Shown here: positions 51,177-64,000 of the stretch, one piece after another | Layout: the number at the start of each line of letters is the position of its first letter | How positions within the stretch are numbered: position 1 is the first letter of the stretch | Made by a program: the position numbers and the translations under genes | Notes under the pieces: model-generated | Database searches by the model: none | Told to the model about the DNA's origin: nothing | The model's input: the letters and a program-made list of their open reading frames with translations, nothing else | Assembly (NCBI RefSeq): GCF_032884065.1 | Contig: NC_088866.1 | Coordinates: 27,187,899 to 27,251,898 of the forward strand | DNA length: 64,000 nt | From: Artemia franciscana | Taxonomy: Eukaryota > Arthropoda > Branchiopoda > Anostraca > Artemiidae | Direction of reading: 5' to 3'

Positions 51177-52610
51177 TGCTTCTATCCCTGAAAATACAAA
51201 AATGAATTTTGGATTTTGGGGAATTTGCGACCTTCCAAAAGAAATCTTGGAAATTTTTACAGATAGTTTCTCAATTATGTAATTGGCATATTTTTTCTAA
51301 TTTTTACCCCCCCCCCCCTTAATTTGGAATGTTTTCTCCATCCATGAAGATTTTAAGGGCAAAACGTACAACTTTGTAAAATGTAAAACACTTTTAATAG
51401 AATTTTAGCACTTCATTTTGGAGACAGCAGCATCTAATACACAGGGGGTCAATATTCTTTTGACAAAGGTTATCTTTCTCAATATACTACTGTTTGTGGA
51501 TTCAGATTCTATCCCCGCCCATTCAGAGGTTGAGAACATTGCACCCCTTTACTGCAGTAATAATGTAACTAAAACTTTCCAAAGGTTAAGCTCTTTTTAG
51601 CAAAATACCTATATTTTCAAAGGCTTTTAGCATTTATACAATACATTCAAGGTTTCATAAACATAAAAAAAATATTTTTATGTTTTTGAACATTTTTTCC
51701 ATAAACGAAAACATCAAGTTTCATAAACATTTCTTAAATTTGTTGTTTTAATTCCTGAAAATAGATTAAAATAGAAAAGGTAATAAGACAAAATAAATAT
51801 AATATATTTATTTAATACAAAGTGTTATTTAATACATGGTAAGATTAAATGTAATAAATGAATGGGACTAAATGTTTCTGGCAATGGGATGATTGGTTAG
51901 AATTGAGATAATCATGAAATTCTAACGTTTTTCAAAGGCATAATGGATACTTGGGGTGGGTATTTTGTATGCTGGTGCCCATCATTCATTTGTACACAGG
52001 GTTGTTAAAATCAGAATTGGCAAAATAAATAACTGAATATATACTGGCATATATAGCTGGTATATATCAGAAGTGTTTCAAATAGAATTAAAAACTAGAT
52101 ATGCATTGGTAGTTTACAGCAATATTCATCTGCAGGCCTAGCGTGACATATGACAACCATTCGATGTCAACTTGGGAAATGTTCACTTGAAAAACCAGTT
52201 GTTTCACTAATCAAATAGTGCAGCCAGTGAAAGATGGAGACTAGTGTTCATTTTGATGTTGTTGCTGTTGAATGTATAAATATGATACATCCACATGTAT
52301 AGCCTAGGTCCTTTCGAATAGAGTGTCCTGTTTTGGTCTTCCTCCTATGAAATAACCTCGCCACCTAAGTAGGTGAAAATTTTGTCTACTTTTTCCTAAA
52401 AGATAAAGACTTAGTCACTATTTTTACCTTTTCTTAGTTGTTGTTTTACAGTCTTTGCATGAATGCTCTTTCGTCATCCAAGTCACTTAGATGGACTTGA
52501 AAACTATCTATTCTGTCAAACCTCAAGACTTGTTTACCTTGGCTTTCTTACATCTCACTTGTTTCTTCTCTTTGTTTTTTTGTTTTTTTTTTGTTTGTCT
52601 CATTAATTGG
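51177..52610. other. Sequence upstream of POLR1H, no gene recognised
   Basis: AT-rich, and would contain the POLR1H promoter. No clear TATA box or initiator could be assigned. An open plus-strand frame at 51418-51600 has no recognised motif. Confidence 0.45.
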
Positions 52611-52613
52611 CTT

Positions 52614-53382
52614 TCTACAGATGCATCAGTGGCATCAATGCTCTTGATCTTTATGAGGTAGCTAGTATTTTTCTGACACTAAAAGCAAGGTGAAGGGAAA
52701 TCTGTTTGAGAAAGATCTATGGACAAACAGACATTTCTTCTGGTATTTCTGAACATGCATATGAAGATGTGCCTGGTTGAGAAACATCCTTGTTTTCAGA
52801 AGTTATTGAAACTTTGAGAAGCTGGTTCTGCATGATCCAAGACATAGGAGCTCAGAATTTGTCATTCAAAAAAATACCTTGGCTGAAGGGATAGACTCCA
52901 GAAACCATAAGGCCAGACTGTATGTTTTGTGTTGTGAATGCCAGTACTGCCAAGAAGCTATCCAATATTAAAGTTTTGATGAGTTGACCAGGAGGATTAA
53001 GTATCCCACATCAGCACCTCAATGGTAGTGAGTTTTTAACACTTCAAAAACAGATCAACCCAGGGGAAGCAGCTTACGACTTGTCTGTGATGGGAATTAA
53101 GAGATCAAAATCTCACTTCATTTAGCATATTCTGGTTATCACAGACTAATAAGGCTCACGCGATAGTCCATGTTCAATAAGATCTGTGAGCCAACACTTC
53201 ATTATGAGCTTTACAAAGGGATTTAGAGACTCAGTGGTTTTCAATCAATTTATATAAACAACACCTTTGGTGCCAGAAGAGACACCAGAGACCAGTTCGT
53301 TTGAAATAAACAAGCAGAAAGACTGTAAAAGGGGAACACCTGTAGATAAAGCAATATCTAGAGGGACCTACCAGGTTTGAAA
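52614..53382 (+). pseudogene. Decayed reading frame of unknown family
   Basis: One plus-strand frame runs about 256 codons with only about eight stops, most of them TGA or TAG of the kind expected from C-to-T or G-to-A changes. Readable stretches include GINALDLYEVASIFLTL, EVIETLRSWFCMIQDIGAQN, FCVVNASTAKKLSNI, GGLSIPHQHLNGSEFLTLQ and INPGEAAYDLSVMGIKRS. The mean density of stops is far below that expected by chance for this AT content. No family could be named. Confidence 0.4.
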
Positions 53383-53594
53383 CACCCCCCCCCCCCACAC
53401 ACACACACAAAACTTTCTTTCTATATGGAAAGTAGACCAAACTGGCCTTGCAACTGTGCTGAGATCTAAGAAAGTGATAAATCCATAAGTAATATGTACC
53501 CCAGTCAACTGGCATATCCCAAGATGGGTAAACTTGGAATAATATATTGTCCTGTAAGTTCTACAGACAAGGCTGTATCTATGTTTTTGTTCAT

Positions 53595-55190
53595 GGGGGG
53601 GGGGGTACAACAAAATCTATAAACAATCACATTTTTTATGCTGATTCTAAACATGTAAGTCTCATCAAGTTTAGTTTTAACCATCAAAAGTTACAAACTT
53701 GAGAAAATTTGCCTTATTTAAGAGAATAGGGGGAAACACCCCCTAAAAGTCATAGAATCTTAACGAATATCACACCATTAGATTTTGCGTATCAGATAAC
53801 CCTGCTGTAAAAGTTTCAAGCTCCTATCTACAAAAATGTAGAATTTTGTATTTTTGCCAGAAGACAGATCACAGATGCATGTTTATTTGTTTTTTTGCTG
53901 TGTTTTATCCCAGGGGTGATAATATCGACCTAGTGGTCCTAGAACGTCACGAGAGGGCTCATTCTAACAGAAGTTAAAAATTTAGTGCCCTTTTTAAGTA
54001 ACCAAAATAACTGGTCATCCCACGCTTATTTTTTCCCAAAGTCACTGGATCAAAATTTTGAGATAGCCATTCTGTTCAGCATAGTCGAAAAACGTAATAA
54101 TTATATCTTTTGGAACGACTTAAACCCCCACAGTCCCCGGGGAAGGGGGGCTGCAAGTTACAAACTTTGACCATAGTTTACATACAGTTATTGTGACGTG
54201 TGAAATAGTTATTGGGATGTGTACAGACGTTTTCAGGGGGACTTTTTCTCGTTAAAGAGGGGGGTTGGGGGAGGGGGTTGAGTGGGAAGATCTTTCCATG
54301 GAGGAATTTATCATGAGGGAACAAAATTTCCATGAAGGGGCTGCAGAATTTTATAGCATTATTCAAAAAAAAACAAAGAGAAAATAAATAAATAAAAAAT
54401 TTCAGCTGGAAGTAAGGAGCAGCATTAGAACCTAAAACGAAATTAGTGCCTCACTCTTTACACTAAAGTATTTTTAGCAATTTCAACTATTTATTCTATT
54501 GCCTTTGTGATTCAGGGGTCATCCTTAAAGATTTGGGACAAAATTCAAGCTTTAGTGTAATAAACGAGGTATTGACGAGGGGGTGAACCCTATCATATAC
54601 GTAATTAAAATATACAAACATAAAATTTCGTTACGTAAGTTAATTCGTAAGTTACCTATATTTATTACTAATAAAAACATTTGTAAATAAATAAATAGAA
54701 AGTTCTAGTTGCCTTTTTAAGTAACCAAAATTGGAGTGCAACTAGGCCTCCTCCCCCACTACTTTTTTTTATTAAAATTGTCCATCCAAAACTATGAGAA
54801 AGCCAGTTAGCTAAAAAAAAATATCCAAATTTCGTTTTAATTATTCATGTGCGGTGAGCCAATATCAACACATGCATTAATTAAAAAACGTTCAGAAATT
54901 AAATAAATAAAAACAAGTTTTTAACTGCAAGTAAGGAGTAACATTAAAACTTAAAACAAACAGAAATTATTTCGTATATGGAAGAAGTTGTTCCCTCCTT
55001 AAAGCCTCACTCTTTACGCTAAAGTTTTTTATTGTTTTAAAAAGTAGAGGTGTGAGAAAGAGTCAAACTTTAACGTAAAGAGCGAGGCGTTGAGGAGGGG
55101 CAACCCCTTTTATATATGGGATAATTTCTGTTTGTTTTAAGTTTTATTGTCACTCCTTACTTGCAGTTAAAAAAAACTTCTTTTTTTATT
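53595..55190 (+). repeat. Family-R repeat copy R6 (head missing)
   Basis: Plus orientation, starting within the body just after a G-run at 53596. It has CCCCCACAGTCCCCGGGG at about 54126 and hairpin modules at about 54405-54610 and 54905-55170. Open frames near 53505-53687 and 53985-54366 are inside this repeat. Confidence 0.8.
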
Positions 55191-55869
55191 TAATCTCTTA
55201 AGGAATGAAGTGGACCAATTCCCTTCATTATTTCCCCAGCAGTAAACAGTCTTTTTCTTGTTCATTTTTGCACTGATAGGCTGGAATACAGCACTGTTTT
55301 CGAGTACAAGGTGCAGCTTACTGGTTTTTGTGAGATAATTAATCAGACACACATTTCTTTGATAGCCCTTAACATTTTTTTAACGCCTTTGCCAGCTTTG
55401 AATACCACTGACTTCTTAGTCTTGACTTCATCTAAGAACATTTCCTTCCATAGTTTTACCCATCCTTATGAGGCTTGCTTGAAGAATGGTATATTGGTTT
55501 GATATTTTCTTGGCCTGCCCTGATGGAGCAAATTTTGTAGCAAGTGGGCTTCATGAATGCCTCTGTCAATAATATCCTGGTCATTAGTATCCATAATAAT
55601 TCTAGTTGTCTATAATCAAAACCAGGACTTAAACATGTCAAATCCATATTTTGCAATTGCAAACTAGAATTATCCTATCCCTAGGCTAAGCAACACTCTC
55701 TTGAACCAAGGTGATAAGCTATCTGTAACTAAATGCAGCTTGTTGTCAATTTTAACTAGGTGAGAACTGTATTGTTTGTTTATAATGATTATTTATTAAG
55801 CCAACCGACCTGCAACAAAAACCAATTAAGCAAGCAGAAGCACAGGCATAAAACACTGCATCTCCTTTC
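55191..55869. other. No gene recognised
   Basis: Overlapping short frames on both strands near 55167-55662 show no recognised motif. This might be the start of the neighbouring Gypsy relic or its flank. Confidence 0.35.
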
Positions 55870-56710
55870 TTTCACAGGTAATAATAAATATGATGCACTA
55901 ACAATAACAAAAAAATCATTAACAATTTAATTTTATGTCCATTATCTTCCTTTGTCCATTTTATGTCCATTATCTTCCTTTGTTTAACCACTCTGCCAGT
56001 TTTTGTCACATGGGATCGTAGGGAACCATCTCCATTTCCGTTATTACTGTCCATTGGTGAAGGGGGTGTTGTAGCTCTTGTGGTTATGTAAGGGCTGTCT
56101 TGGAAATTTTGCCCAGCATTACAATTTACTGGAGTCTTTGGGGCAGCACTTTTTGAAAAGGAGGGAAGGGTCCAAGACAGGTTAAATTCCAGTTGCAGCT
56201 CCACATTACCTGTGAATACTGAAGCCTGTTGGGAACAGTCTCCAGCACTGGACTTTCTAACATATGACTATGGTTTCAAATGGGCCCGATTCCTACAATA
56301 AATCTACCATTTTCAGTCTGGATAAGAAAAGATCTTGGGGTCACGCATTACATTACTGCATATTTTGTCCAACATGCAGCTTCCTTTGATAGCTTGACCC
56401 AGAAGGGTTGGTTGTCTTTCAACTCCATTAGTTTCTTAGAAGCCTTGTCATAGTCCTGCTTCTGTGTTGGTTGACATCAGGCTCGACAGAATTTGTCCTT
56501 GGAATAGTCTTTGACTGCGATTGCTGCTGAGTGTAAGGAAGGATGGACCTTAAACTTCTACTTATAAGGAGCTGCACAGGTATACAACTTCATCTACTGG
56601 AATATTTCAGTATTCCAATAGACCAAGGTAGGGGGTCTGTGTTGAACCCTATCGCTTCTAACATGATCCTGCTGGGTAAATCTGTAGCCTTTTCAGCATG
56701 ATCATCAGAG
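55870..56710 (-). pseudogene. Ty3/Gypsy integrase C-terminal relic
   Basis: On the minus strand broken frames show the order typical of the C-terminal part of Gypsy-type Pol (K02A2.6-like): a YWNIPVDE-like stretch (RNTP.. motif) near 56610, QDYDKASKKLMELK, WTKYAVM, PRSFLIQTENGRF, and near the end SHVTKTGRVVKQRK (T.SGR.VK motif). The last frame (56204-55872) is open for 110 codons. Several stops and frame changes are present. No LTRs were found. Confidence 0.6.
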
Positions 56711-56757
56711 ATTGGAAAATTTAGACGAAGTCAGATGCTGGATATCCTATTTCTTAA

Positions 56758-57730
<973 letters not shown>

Positions 57731-58299
57731 TCACTGAGCCTACAAGGAGGAAATCCTTAGATTGCTTCAAGCTGCAATTTAAGGTAAGAAAATCTTGGAC
57801 ATGGGATCCAAAAATTCAAACAAAGTAGCTATATCATAGATAAACCCCATCTTAGATATACTCTATCTAAGGCAAGTGTTGTGAAGCAGAATAATTATAT
57901 TTGAAGAGGCTAGGTTATAAGGATAACTTTTGTCAAAGTTTAAATATAAAAAAAAAAATTCCTAGATTGTAGTCAGCCAATACCTACTAGCCCACTCCCA
58001 GCCTTCAGGCAATCACAAATATCTGAAACTTTCTATATCACATTCAGGATTAAGAATCTACAGTCCATGCGTGAAATTTACCTTTGTCTGATTTCTGGGC
58101 CATAAACAAAATTTCTTTTATTGTGTTCCCAGACCAATTAAATTTTTAAGGTTAGCAAACTACAAAGGAAGCATGTAAATAAATAGAAGTAACAGCCTGC
58201 CATGATATTCCTTATTTTGCACATAACTACCCCCTAATGTTCCCAGATACAGACTTAGACCTTCCCATGCCAGTTGGCACATAAAGTGGCAACAATGCC
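57731..58299. other. No gene recognised
   Basis: May include 3' parts of the neighbouring reverse transcriptase relic, but nothing could be read with confidence. Confidence 0.35.
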
Positions 58300-58995
58300 T
58301 CTCCAGTGTCTTTGACCTAAGATCATCAAGGGATGTTCTTGAGAGTGCTGCATCTTTTTCTAATTAGCAGGCCTACATTAGCGCTGACAAGATATTACTA
58401 TTGAAGAGCCTCAATTTTAGCTTCAAAGAGAAAGTGGCACTCCTCCAAATGTTTCTTAACTTATCAAAGGTGCTTCCTAACACATAATATGTGTAGCAAT
58501 TTCACGCTCAGGGCTTTCATTGGTGTTCACTAGACTCCCAAGACATCTCAACTTCTTGGATTTCCTATGCTTTAACTGTCAGCAGCTCATCAGGTAATTT
58601 ATTTGCATTATTGCACATGATTTTTGTCTTTTGCATGCTTATTGCCAAACCTATTCTTTCGCCAACTTTTGAGAGCTCATTTACTTTGTACTGAAGCTAC
58701 TGTCTTAAATGAGAAAAGAGTGTACTATTGTCTGCAAAGTCTGCATCAAATAAAGCATGACTTTCACTCAACTGGATACTACCTATGAAGTTGCATGTCC
58801 ACAGTATTGAGGTAAGAATTGTAAACAGCACTGGTGACAGAATACACCCCTGTCAAATGCCTAAGCTAGCTTTTAAACACTCAAACAGGTCTCCATCATC
58901 AGACAAAACAGCACACATTTATTCATCATATAATGTCATTATAAATCTGACAATTTTATCAGGGAAAAGCCTTAGGATATATACAAAAGTAAAAG
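58300..58995 (-). pseudogene. RTE-like reverse transcriptase relic
   Basis: On the minus strand: FPDKIVRFIMTLYDE, GDLFECLKASLGI, QGCILSPVLFTILTS, then ALFDADFADNSTLFSHL (the FADD box reads FADN), VNELSKVGERIGLAISMQKT and KIMCNN. Order and wording match palm and thumb of RTE-like elements. A stop replaces the residue before QGCILSP, and the second catalytic Asp is changed to Asn, so it is inactive. Confidence 0.65.
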
Positions 58996-59954
58996 AAAAC
59001 AATAAAACACTATAATTGCTACATTGTAATATGTAGCATGTTTCTATTAATCACATTATTGTGTTTCCTTCTATTGATATCTGCATTTTACTTTGTTTGT
59101 AAACATTTATCCAATAATTCTACTGAAATCACTAAGGCAGAACGATTATCATGAGTTGAGAATGCAGTAAACCTATTTAAAAAAAGAAGAAATGAAACAA
59201 GATCATAAACAACAAAAATTAGATCATTTAGAAGTATATCTAGGACCAGGAGGGTGGGCTGCATTATAAAAAATACAAGTATGATGTTTGAAAGAAGGGC
59301 AAAACAAGAAGTTTAATGGTTCTTCTTTTATTAGCATATTTCCCTTAGATATGGATAACCAAAAGAAATTTATTCTTGAGCCAACATTGAAGTCATAATT
59401 TGATCCAACTTAGGGCTCAAGTAGTTGTTCACTCCACTTCACTAATCTTACTAATTCCATTAACTAACTCACTAATCATAGAATCTCCTTTCACTTATCC
59501 AAAAAAAATTGTATCTGACTATATTTGAACAGAAACATGAGACAAGCTTAGTAGGAAACAGTAGCTAAACCACTAACTTTTGTTGTTACTAAAGATTTTT
59601 CAAGTAATATCAAGTAAAGTAAAGCTAAATGAGTATATACTTTATTTAAGTCAGGAATATTCCCTTGTAGATCTCTTTGTAGTTTGCCAAAACTAATGGC
59701 CCTAACACATGAATGAGTATTTTAATTGTGCAAAAAAAATTAATTTCTTTAAGAAAAGAAAAACTTGCAAACCCACAGAAAATTTGAAACTAACCAAAAA
59801 AATGTTGGCTGAAACAGATAGATCAAAATTCAAACCATTTTTTATCTACTAAAGGACAAATTTACAGTATTTTGAGCTCTGAAGCACAAATATTTGATGG
59901 CAATAGGTTTCAATAAATGCTTTTGAAAATGATTCAAAAAATGACTGAAATTAG
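58996..59954. other. No gene recognised
   Basis: AT-rich sequence between the RTE-like relic and family-R copy R7. Confidence 0.4.
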
Positions 59955-61640
59955 CTATCAAACAGTTTGTGGTAACAAACTGTAGTAAGGAGCAACCCGG
60001 CTCAATAGTAACCAAAATTCTAAAAAATGAAATTTTGATACCAATAATTACATCAAAAGAATCGCATTTTAATGCTGATTTTAAATGTATAAGTTTTATC
60101 AAGATTAGTCTTACCCATCAAAAGTTACGAGCCTGAGAAAATTTGCCTCATTTTAGAAAATAGGGGGAAACACCCCCTAAAAGTCATATAATCTTAACAA
60201 AAATCACATTATCAAATTCAGCATATCAGAGAACCTTATTGTGGAACTTTCAAACTCCTATCTACAAAAATGTGGAATTTCACATTTTTTGCCAAAAGAC
60301 AAATCACAGATGCATGTTTATTTGTTTTTTGTTGTTTTTTTCCCAGGGGTGATCGTATCAACTCACTGGCCCTAGAATGTCGCAAGAGGGCTCATTCTAA
60401 CAGAAATTAAAAGTTCTAGTGCCCTTTTTAAGTGACCAAAAAAATTGGAGGGTACCTAGGCCCCCTCCCATGCTCATTTTCCCCTAAGTCACTGAATCAA
60501 AATTCTGAGATAGCCATGTTATTCAGCGTAGTCGAAAAATCTTATAACTATGTCTTTGGGGACGACTTACTTTCCCACAGTCCCCACGGGAGGGACAACA
60601 AGTTACAAACTTTGACCAGTGCTTACATATAGTAATAGATATTTGGAAGTGTACAGACGTTTTCAGGGGGATTTTTAGGTTGAGGGAGGGGTTGAGAAGA
60701 GGGGGATATGTTGGGGGAACCTTCCTTGGAGGAATTTGTCAAGGGAGAAGAAAATTTTCATGAAGAGAGTGCAGGATTTTCTAGCATTATTTAAAAAAAA
60801 ATTAAAAAATAAATATGAAAAGTTTTTTTACTGAAAGTGAGGAGCAGCATCAAAACATAAAACGAACAGAAATTTGTATGCATATGAGGGGTTCACCTCC
60901 TTGTAACCTTGCTCTTTACACTAAAGTATTTTTAATAATTTTAACAATTTGTTCTATGGCCTTTGTGATACAGGGGTCATTCTTAAGGAATTGGGACAAA
61001 ATTTAAGCTTTAGTGTAAAGAGCAAGGTATCAACAAGGGGTGAATTCCCTCATATACACAACAAAAACATATGAATATAGAAGTTCATTATGTAAGTTAA
61101 TTCATAAGTTACATATAGTTTCTACGAATGAAAACTTTGTAAAAAATTAAAAGTTCTTGTTGCCTTTTTAAGTAATCAAAAAAGTGGTGGGCAACTAGGC
61201 CCCCTCCCTTGCTCCTTTTTTCTCAAGATCTTCTGATTAAAACTATGAGAAAGCCATTTAGCCAAAAAAAAATTAAAATGCAAATTTACTTTTAATTATT
61301 TATGTGTGGAGCGCCAAGATCAAAACATGCATTAATTCAAAAACATCCGGAAATCAAATAAAAAAAACAAGTTTTTTAAAATGAAAGTAGGGAGCAACAT
61401 TAAAACTTAAAACAAACAGAAATTACTCCATATATGAAAGGGCCTTTTCCTCCTCAATGCCCTGCTCTGTATGTTAAAGTTTTTTACTGTTTTAAAAATA
61501 GAGTTAAGAGAAAGAATGAAACTTTAGTATAAAGAGCAGGGCGTTGAGGAGGAAAGGCCCCTTTCATATATGGAGTAATTTCTGTTTGTTTTAAGCTTTA
61601 ATGTTGCTCCTTACTTCCATTTCAAAAAAATTGTTTTTTT
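59955..61640 (+). repeat. Family-R repeat copy R7 (most complete ordinary copy)
   Basis: Plus orientation. The head (CAGTTTGTGGTAACAAACTG) at about 59963-59982 is followed by the body: ATCAAAAGAATCGCATTTTAA near 60052, GGGGGAAACACCCCCTAAAAG near 60163, a CCCACAGTCCCCACGGGAG word near 60575. Hairpin modules are at about 60830-61060 and 61380-61620. It carries many transition-type changes. Short frames on both strands are not conserved in other copies. Confidence 0.85.
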
Positions 61641-62620
61641 TTTATTTATTTTTTGAATACCAAACACTAATGCACTAAGATTACTGAACACATAGTTTAT
61701 CTCTTTTAAATGCTGGTACAAACCACAAGGTTTCAAATCTGTATGTCATTTGGTATATTATGTGACTTCCAGTTATAACATTTCATAATATGCAGATAAA
61801 TTGTAGTTAACACATTTTAAAACTGCTTTTACTATTATTTATCCATGATCTAGTTCTTAGTTAGTCAAACTCTTCAAGGTGTTACAAACCATATTTTTAC
61901 TTGTATTTGGTACTCAGCATAAGTGCTGAGGTATTACCTCAGGTAGCTGAAACAGGAGATACATTGGGAGAATACACTAGGGGGGGGGTAAAGTATAGTG
62001 GGGTTGCACATAAAACGTTTTCTTCTCTTCAAGTCTTTCTCTAGGCTTATAGCCTACTATTGATTTTGTCAGAGAAGAAAAGAGAGAAGGCCATTAGTTT
62101 TTCTGCTGCTTCTATGTTGTTCATCTTGACTAAACTCTAAAACCCATAGAAAGGCCTGCATGTTGTTCTTTAATGTAGTCCTAAGTAAGCTAACTTAAAT
62201 ACAATATACCTATTATATAACTGCAGCTAAAAGGATTAAATATGATTTTGTTGTTGTTTTGAAGAGCTTTTAATGTTTTCAAAATTCAAATAATACTGCA
62301 AAATGCCCAAGTACTATTTCTGTCAGGAATTTTATCCGTGTTCAACGTGGCTCTTAAGGCCACATTTACAGGTATTGTCCTAATTTACAGGTATTAAGTT
62401 GAAACAAGAGTGACATGTGACACAATGCATGAAAAAAGTATAATTTGGGCTATATTTTTACACATTAGGGGGCAGGGTAAACTATAACAGAAGCAAATTA
62501 TAAATCTATTAACCTTAATTTCTCTGTATATTATAAAGTTAGAATTGTTTCCCAAACATGTTTTCTTCTCAAGAGCTTCAAATGTAAATTCATACCTGAT
62601 CATTTTCTCTGTATCTTTAG
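61641..62620. other. No gene recognised
   Basis: AT-rich sequence. The words TTTACAGGTATT repeat at 62366 and 62383. It ends at the truncated retrotransposon. Confidence 0.45.
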
Positions 62621-63021
62621 TTGAAAATCATATATTTAAGTTTTTAGTTAGGCTATCTAGGCCATATAAGCTCAGAGACGTTCACATCAATAATGTGAGA
62701 AGACTTCCAATCCCTACTAACTCTCTGCCATCTTCACGCCCTCCTCTTGTCCTTTTTACTGTCCCAAGCCTGGACATCAAAAGGTCAATCATCAAACACT
62801 CCTGCAAGCTCCGCGAGGATATACAATTTCGTGGTGACGCATCCAAGACAGAGAGAAACAGGAGAAAGGCCTTAGTTGATGAGTTGAATAGAAGATTAAG
62901 CTCAGGTGAGCCCAACCTCATGATCTTCAAGGGCCAAATCGTTCCAAAAAACGAAGCTGCTCATCGCAGTTGGGAAGCGCCACCCCAGCCCCCTCCAAAC
63001 CAATCCGCGATGGAAACCTAG
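62621..63021 (+). CDS. Retrotransposon ORF1 C-terminal part
   Basis: The frame encodes KFLVRLSRPYKLRDVHINN, then RPPLVLFTVPSLDIKRSIIK, SCKLREDIQFRGDASKTERN, RRKALVDELNRRLSSGEPN and LMIFKGQIVPKN. A V.F.....K..I.....L, D.t..eR and R...Ge pattern is typical of the nucleic-acid-binding C-terminal domain of ORF1 proteins in non-LTR elements. It ends with a Pro-rich tail and a TAG at 63021. The N-terminus is truncated; the ATG at 62545 lies in flanking DNA. Confidence 0.65.
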
Positions 63022-63062
63022 TTATATCATTGCATCTTCATGTAAATAGTTTTGTTTCCCCA

Positions 63063-64000
63063 ATGCTTTGTTTTGATAAATCGTCAGTTGATATTTCTTG
63101 TGAAGCTTCATCCAATCCTTCTCCAAACGTTTCCCATGTCGATTTAAGTGTTATTTCTGCTAATGTTAATTCAAATGTTATATCTATTAACTTGCTCGTG
63201 TCATGTCAGAATTCAGCAGATTCAAGTTTTTTGAGTACTATATCTGATGTTACCTCTGAGTCTCAACAGCCAAATTTCCTAAGTCAGAAGCCCCTTTCTG
63301 GAAATACTTTCTGTGTTCTTTCAAGCAAGGTTGACTGTCTGACAAATAAGCTTCTAGAATCCGGAGTGCTTCTTAGGGAAGAAGCAGCAGATGTTGCAAG
63401 TTTTGTTGAATTGTTACCAAAACATAGTTTTTTGGTGGTTACTGAAACGTCCCTACATATCTCGGGATATCAACTATTTAGCAACTTGGAGCACCCAAAT
63501 TGTCAAAGAGGAGTTGGTGTTTATGTAAGAGATAGTATCCAGGTAAGTGTTGTAAATCCTACTATGCTTGATATATCTTTGATAGAAAGTGTATGGCTTG
63601 ATATCTCCATTGCTAATAAAAATTTGCATCTTGGGTGCGTTTATTTAAGTCCAAGTGCTCCTTCCCTTGAAGATAGTGAATTGGCCCTCAAAACTATCAT
63701 TGATGAAATGACATCTTCAATATCCCTTCCTAGCTCATTTGAGTTAATAATCACTGGAGATTTTAATTTTCCTGCAACTGAGTGGGTCGAAGAAACTGGA
63801 CATTTTTCATCTAATAGTAGAGACTCACCTTTTTCATCTTGCTTATCAAATAATTTTCTTCGTCAGACTATTGATAAGCCTACACGCTATAGAGCTGATC
63901 AGAATCCCTCACTGTTAGACCTCGTCATTTTGCATGATACTGATTCCCTCATTTGTAATGATTATTTACCCCCAATTGCTAGTAGTGACCACCTAGTTAT
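63063..64000 (+). CDS. Retrotransposon ORF2, endonuclease part (incomplete at window end)
   Basis: The ATG at 63063-63065 opens a frame that runs without stop to the window end. The frame is also open upstream over the ORF1 stop, so a start by reinitiation or overlap is possible. After a Ser-rich segment of about 90 residues comes an endonuclease domain: KVDCLTNKLLESG, FLVVTETSL, RGVGVYVRDS, SVWLDISI, LGCVYLSP, IITGDFNFPATEWVEE, RQTIDKPTRYRAD, PSLLDLVIL and ASSDHLV. The T-E, GDFN and SDH motifs hold the catalytic residues. Reverse transcriptase is expected to the right. The lack of stops over 310 codons suggests a fairly young insertion. Confidence 0.85.
   Translation, partial: MLCFDKSSVDISCEASSNPSPNVSHVDLSVISANVNSNVISINLLVSCQNSADSSFLSTISDVTSESQQPNFLSQKPLSGNTFCVLSSKVDCLTNKLLESGVLLREEAADVASFVELLPKHSFLVVTETSLHISGYQLFSNLEHPNCQRGVGVYVRDSIQVSVVNPTMLDISLIESVWLDISIANKNLHLGCVYLSPSAPSLEDSELALKTIIDEMTSSISLPSSFELIITGDFNFPATEWVEETGHFSSNSRDSPFSSCLSNNFLRQTIDKPTRYRADQNPSLLDLVILHDTDSLICNDYLPPIASSDHLV

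Larger units (their letters stand above)
62621..64000 (+). mobile_element. Non-LTR retrotransposon, 5'-truncated, open at right edge
   Basis: Contains the end of ORF1 and the first 313 codons of ORF2, with no disabling change seen in ORF2. CR1- or Jockey-type organisation. The element continues beyond the window. The 5' boundary near 62620 is where recognisable ORF1 sequence begins. Confidence 0.8.

Overview
This is a stretch of nuclear genome from an invertebrate animal, most likely an arthropod. Two conserved metazoan genes are split by very large introns with GT-AG junctions. The rest is AT-rich DNA packed with long (TA)n tracts and with relics of non-LTR retrotransposons, Penelope-like elements, Helitrons, a Ty3/Gypsy element and a Polinton/Maverick. 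A crustacean with a large repeat-rich genome, such as a branchiopod, fits, but the exact taxon is a guess. No bacterial-type operon, CRISPR array, rRNA or convincing tRNA was seen.

Two host genes can be assembled. The plus-strand gene is the 3' half of a TMEM245 homologue (AI-2E transporter-like multi-pass membrane protein). Its seven exons lie at 2833-3028, 12678-12862, 19441-19541, 24267-24397, 28002-28176, 41806-41988 and 43845-43863. All phases agree and the exons sum to exactly 330 codons including the stop. The 5' half lies left of the window. Convergent with it on the minus strand is POLR1H/RPA12, the TFIIS-like small subunit of RNA polymerase I. It has two exons (51176-51056 and 46413-46196) joined by a phase-1 intron and encodes 112 residues.

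Layout. 1-2.8 kb: RTE-like and other reverse transcriptase relics. 4.2-5.5 kb: tandem array ending in a perfect hairpin. 7.5-10.7 kb: a MITE-like element and a 2.1-kb copy of an abundant non-coding repeat (family R) with a palindromic head and internal hairpin modules. 14-18.2 kb: a tandem array and a nearly full-length CR1/L2-type retrotransposon. 20.2-23.2 kb: a Penelope-like element next to a decayed Polinton/Maverick with integrase-chromodomain and minor-capsid relics. 25.7-27.3 kb and 32.0-35.1 kb: Helitrons, the second block being three head-to-tail units ending in a textbook hairpin plus CTAG. 30-32 kb and 37.5-38.4 kb: Penelope-like and RTE-like fragments. 39.5-40.7 kb: another retrotransposon 3' end. 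43.4-46.4 kb: the convergent 3' ends of TMEM245 and POLR1H, with local duplications. 47-61.6 kb: four copies of family R, a Gypsy integrase relic, two further reverse transcriptase relics and an unidentified decayed reading frame. 62.6-64 kb: a 5'-truncated non-LTR retrotransposon, still open at the right edge.

The host genes are not functionally linked as far as can be seen. Most sequence is intron or intergenic transposon debris. The most unusual items are the Polinton relic, the tandem Helitron array, the family-R repeats and the duplicated 3' end region between TMEM245 and POLR1H.
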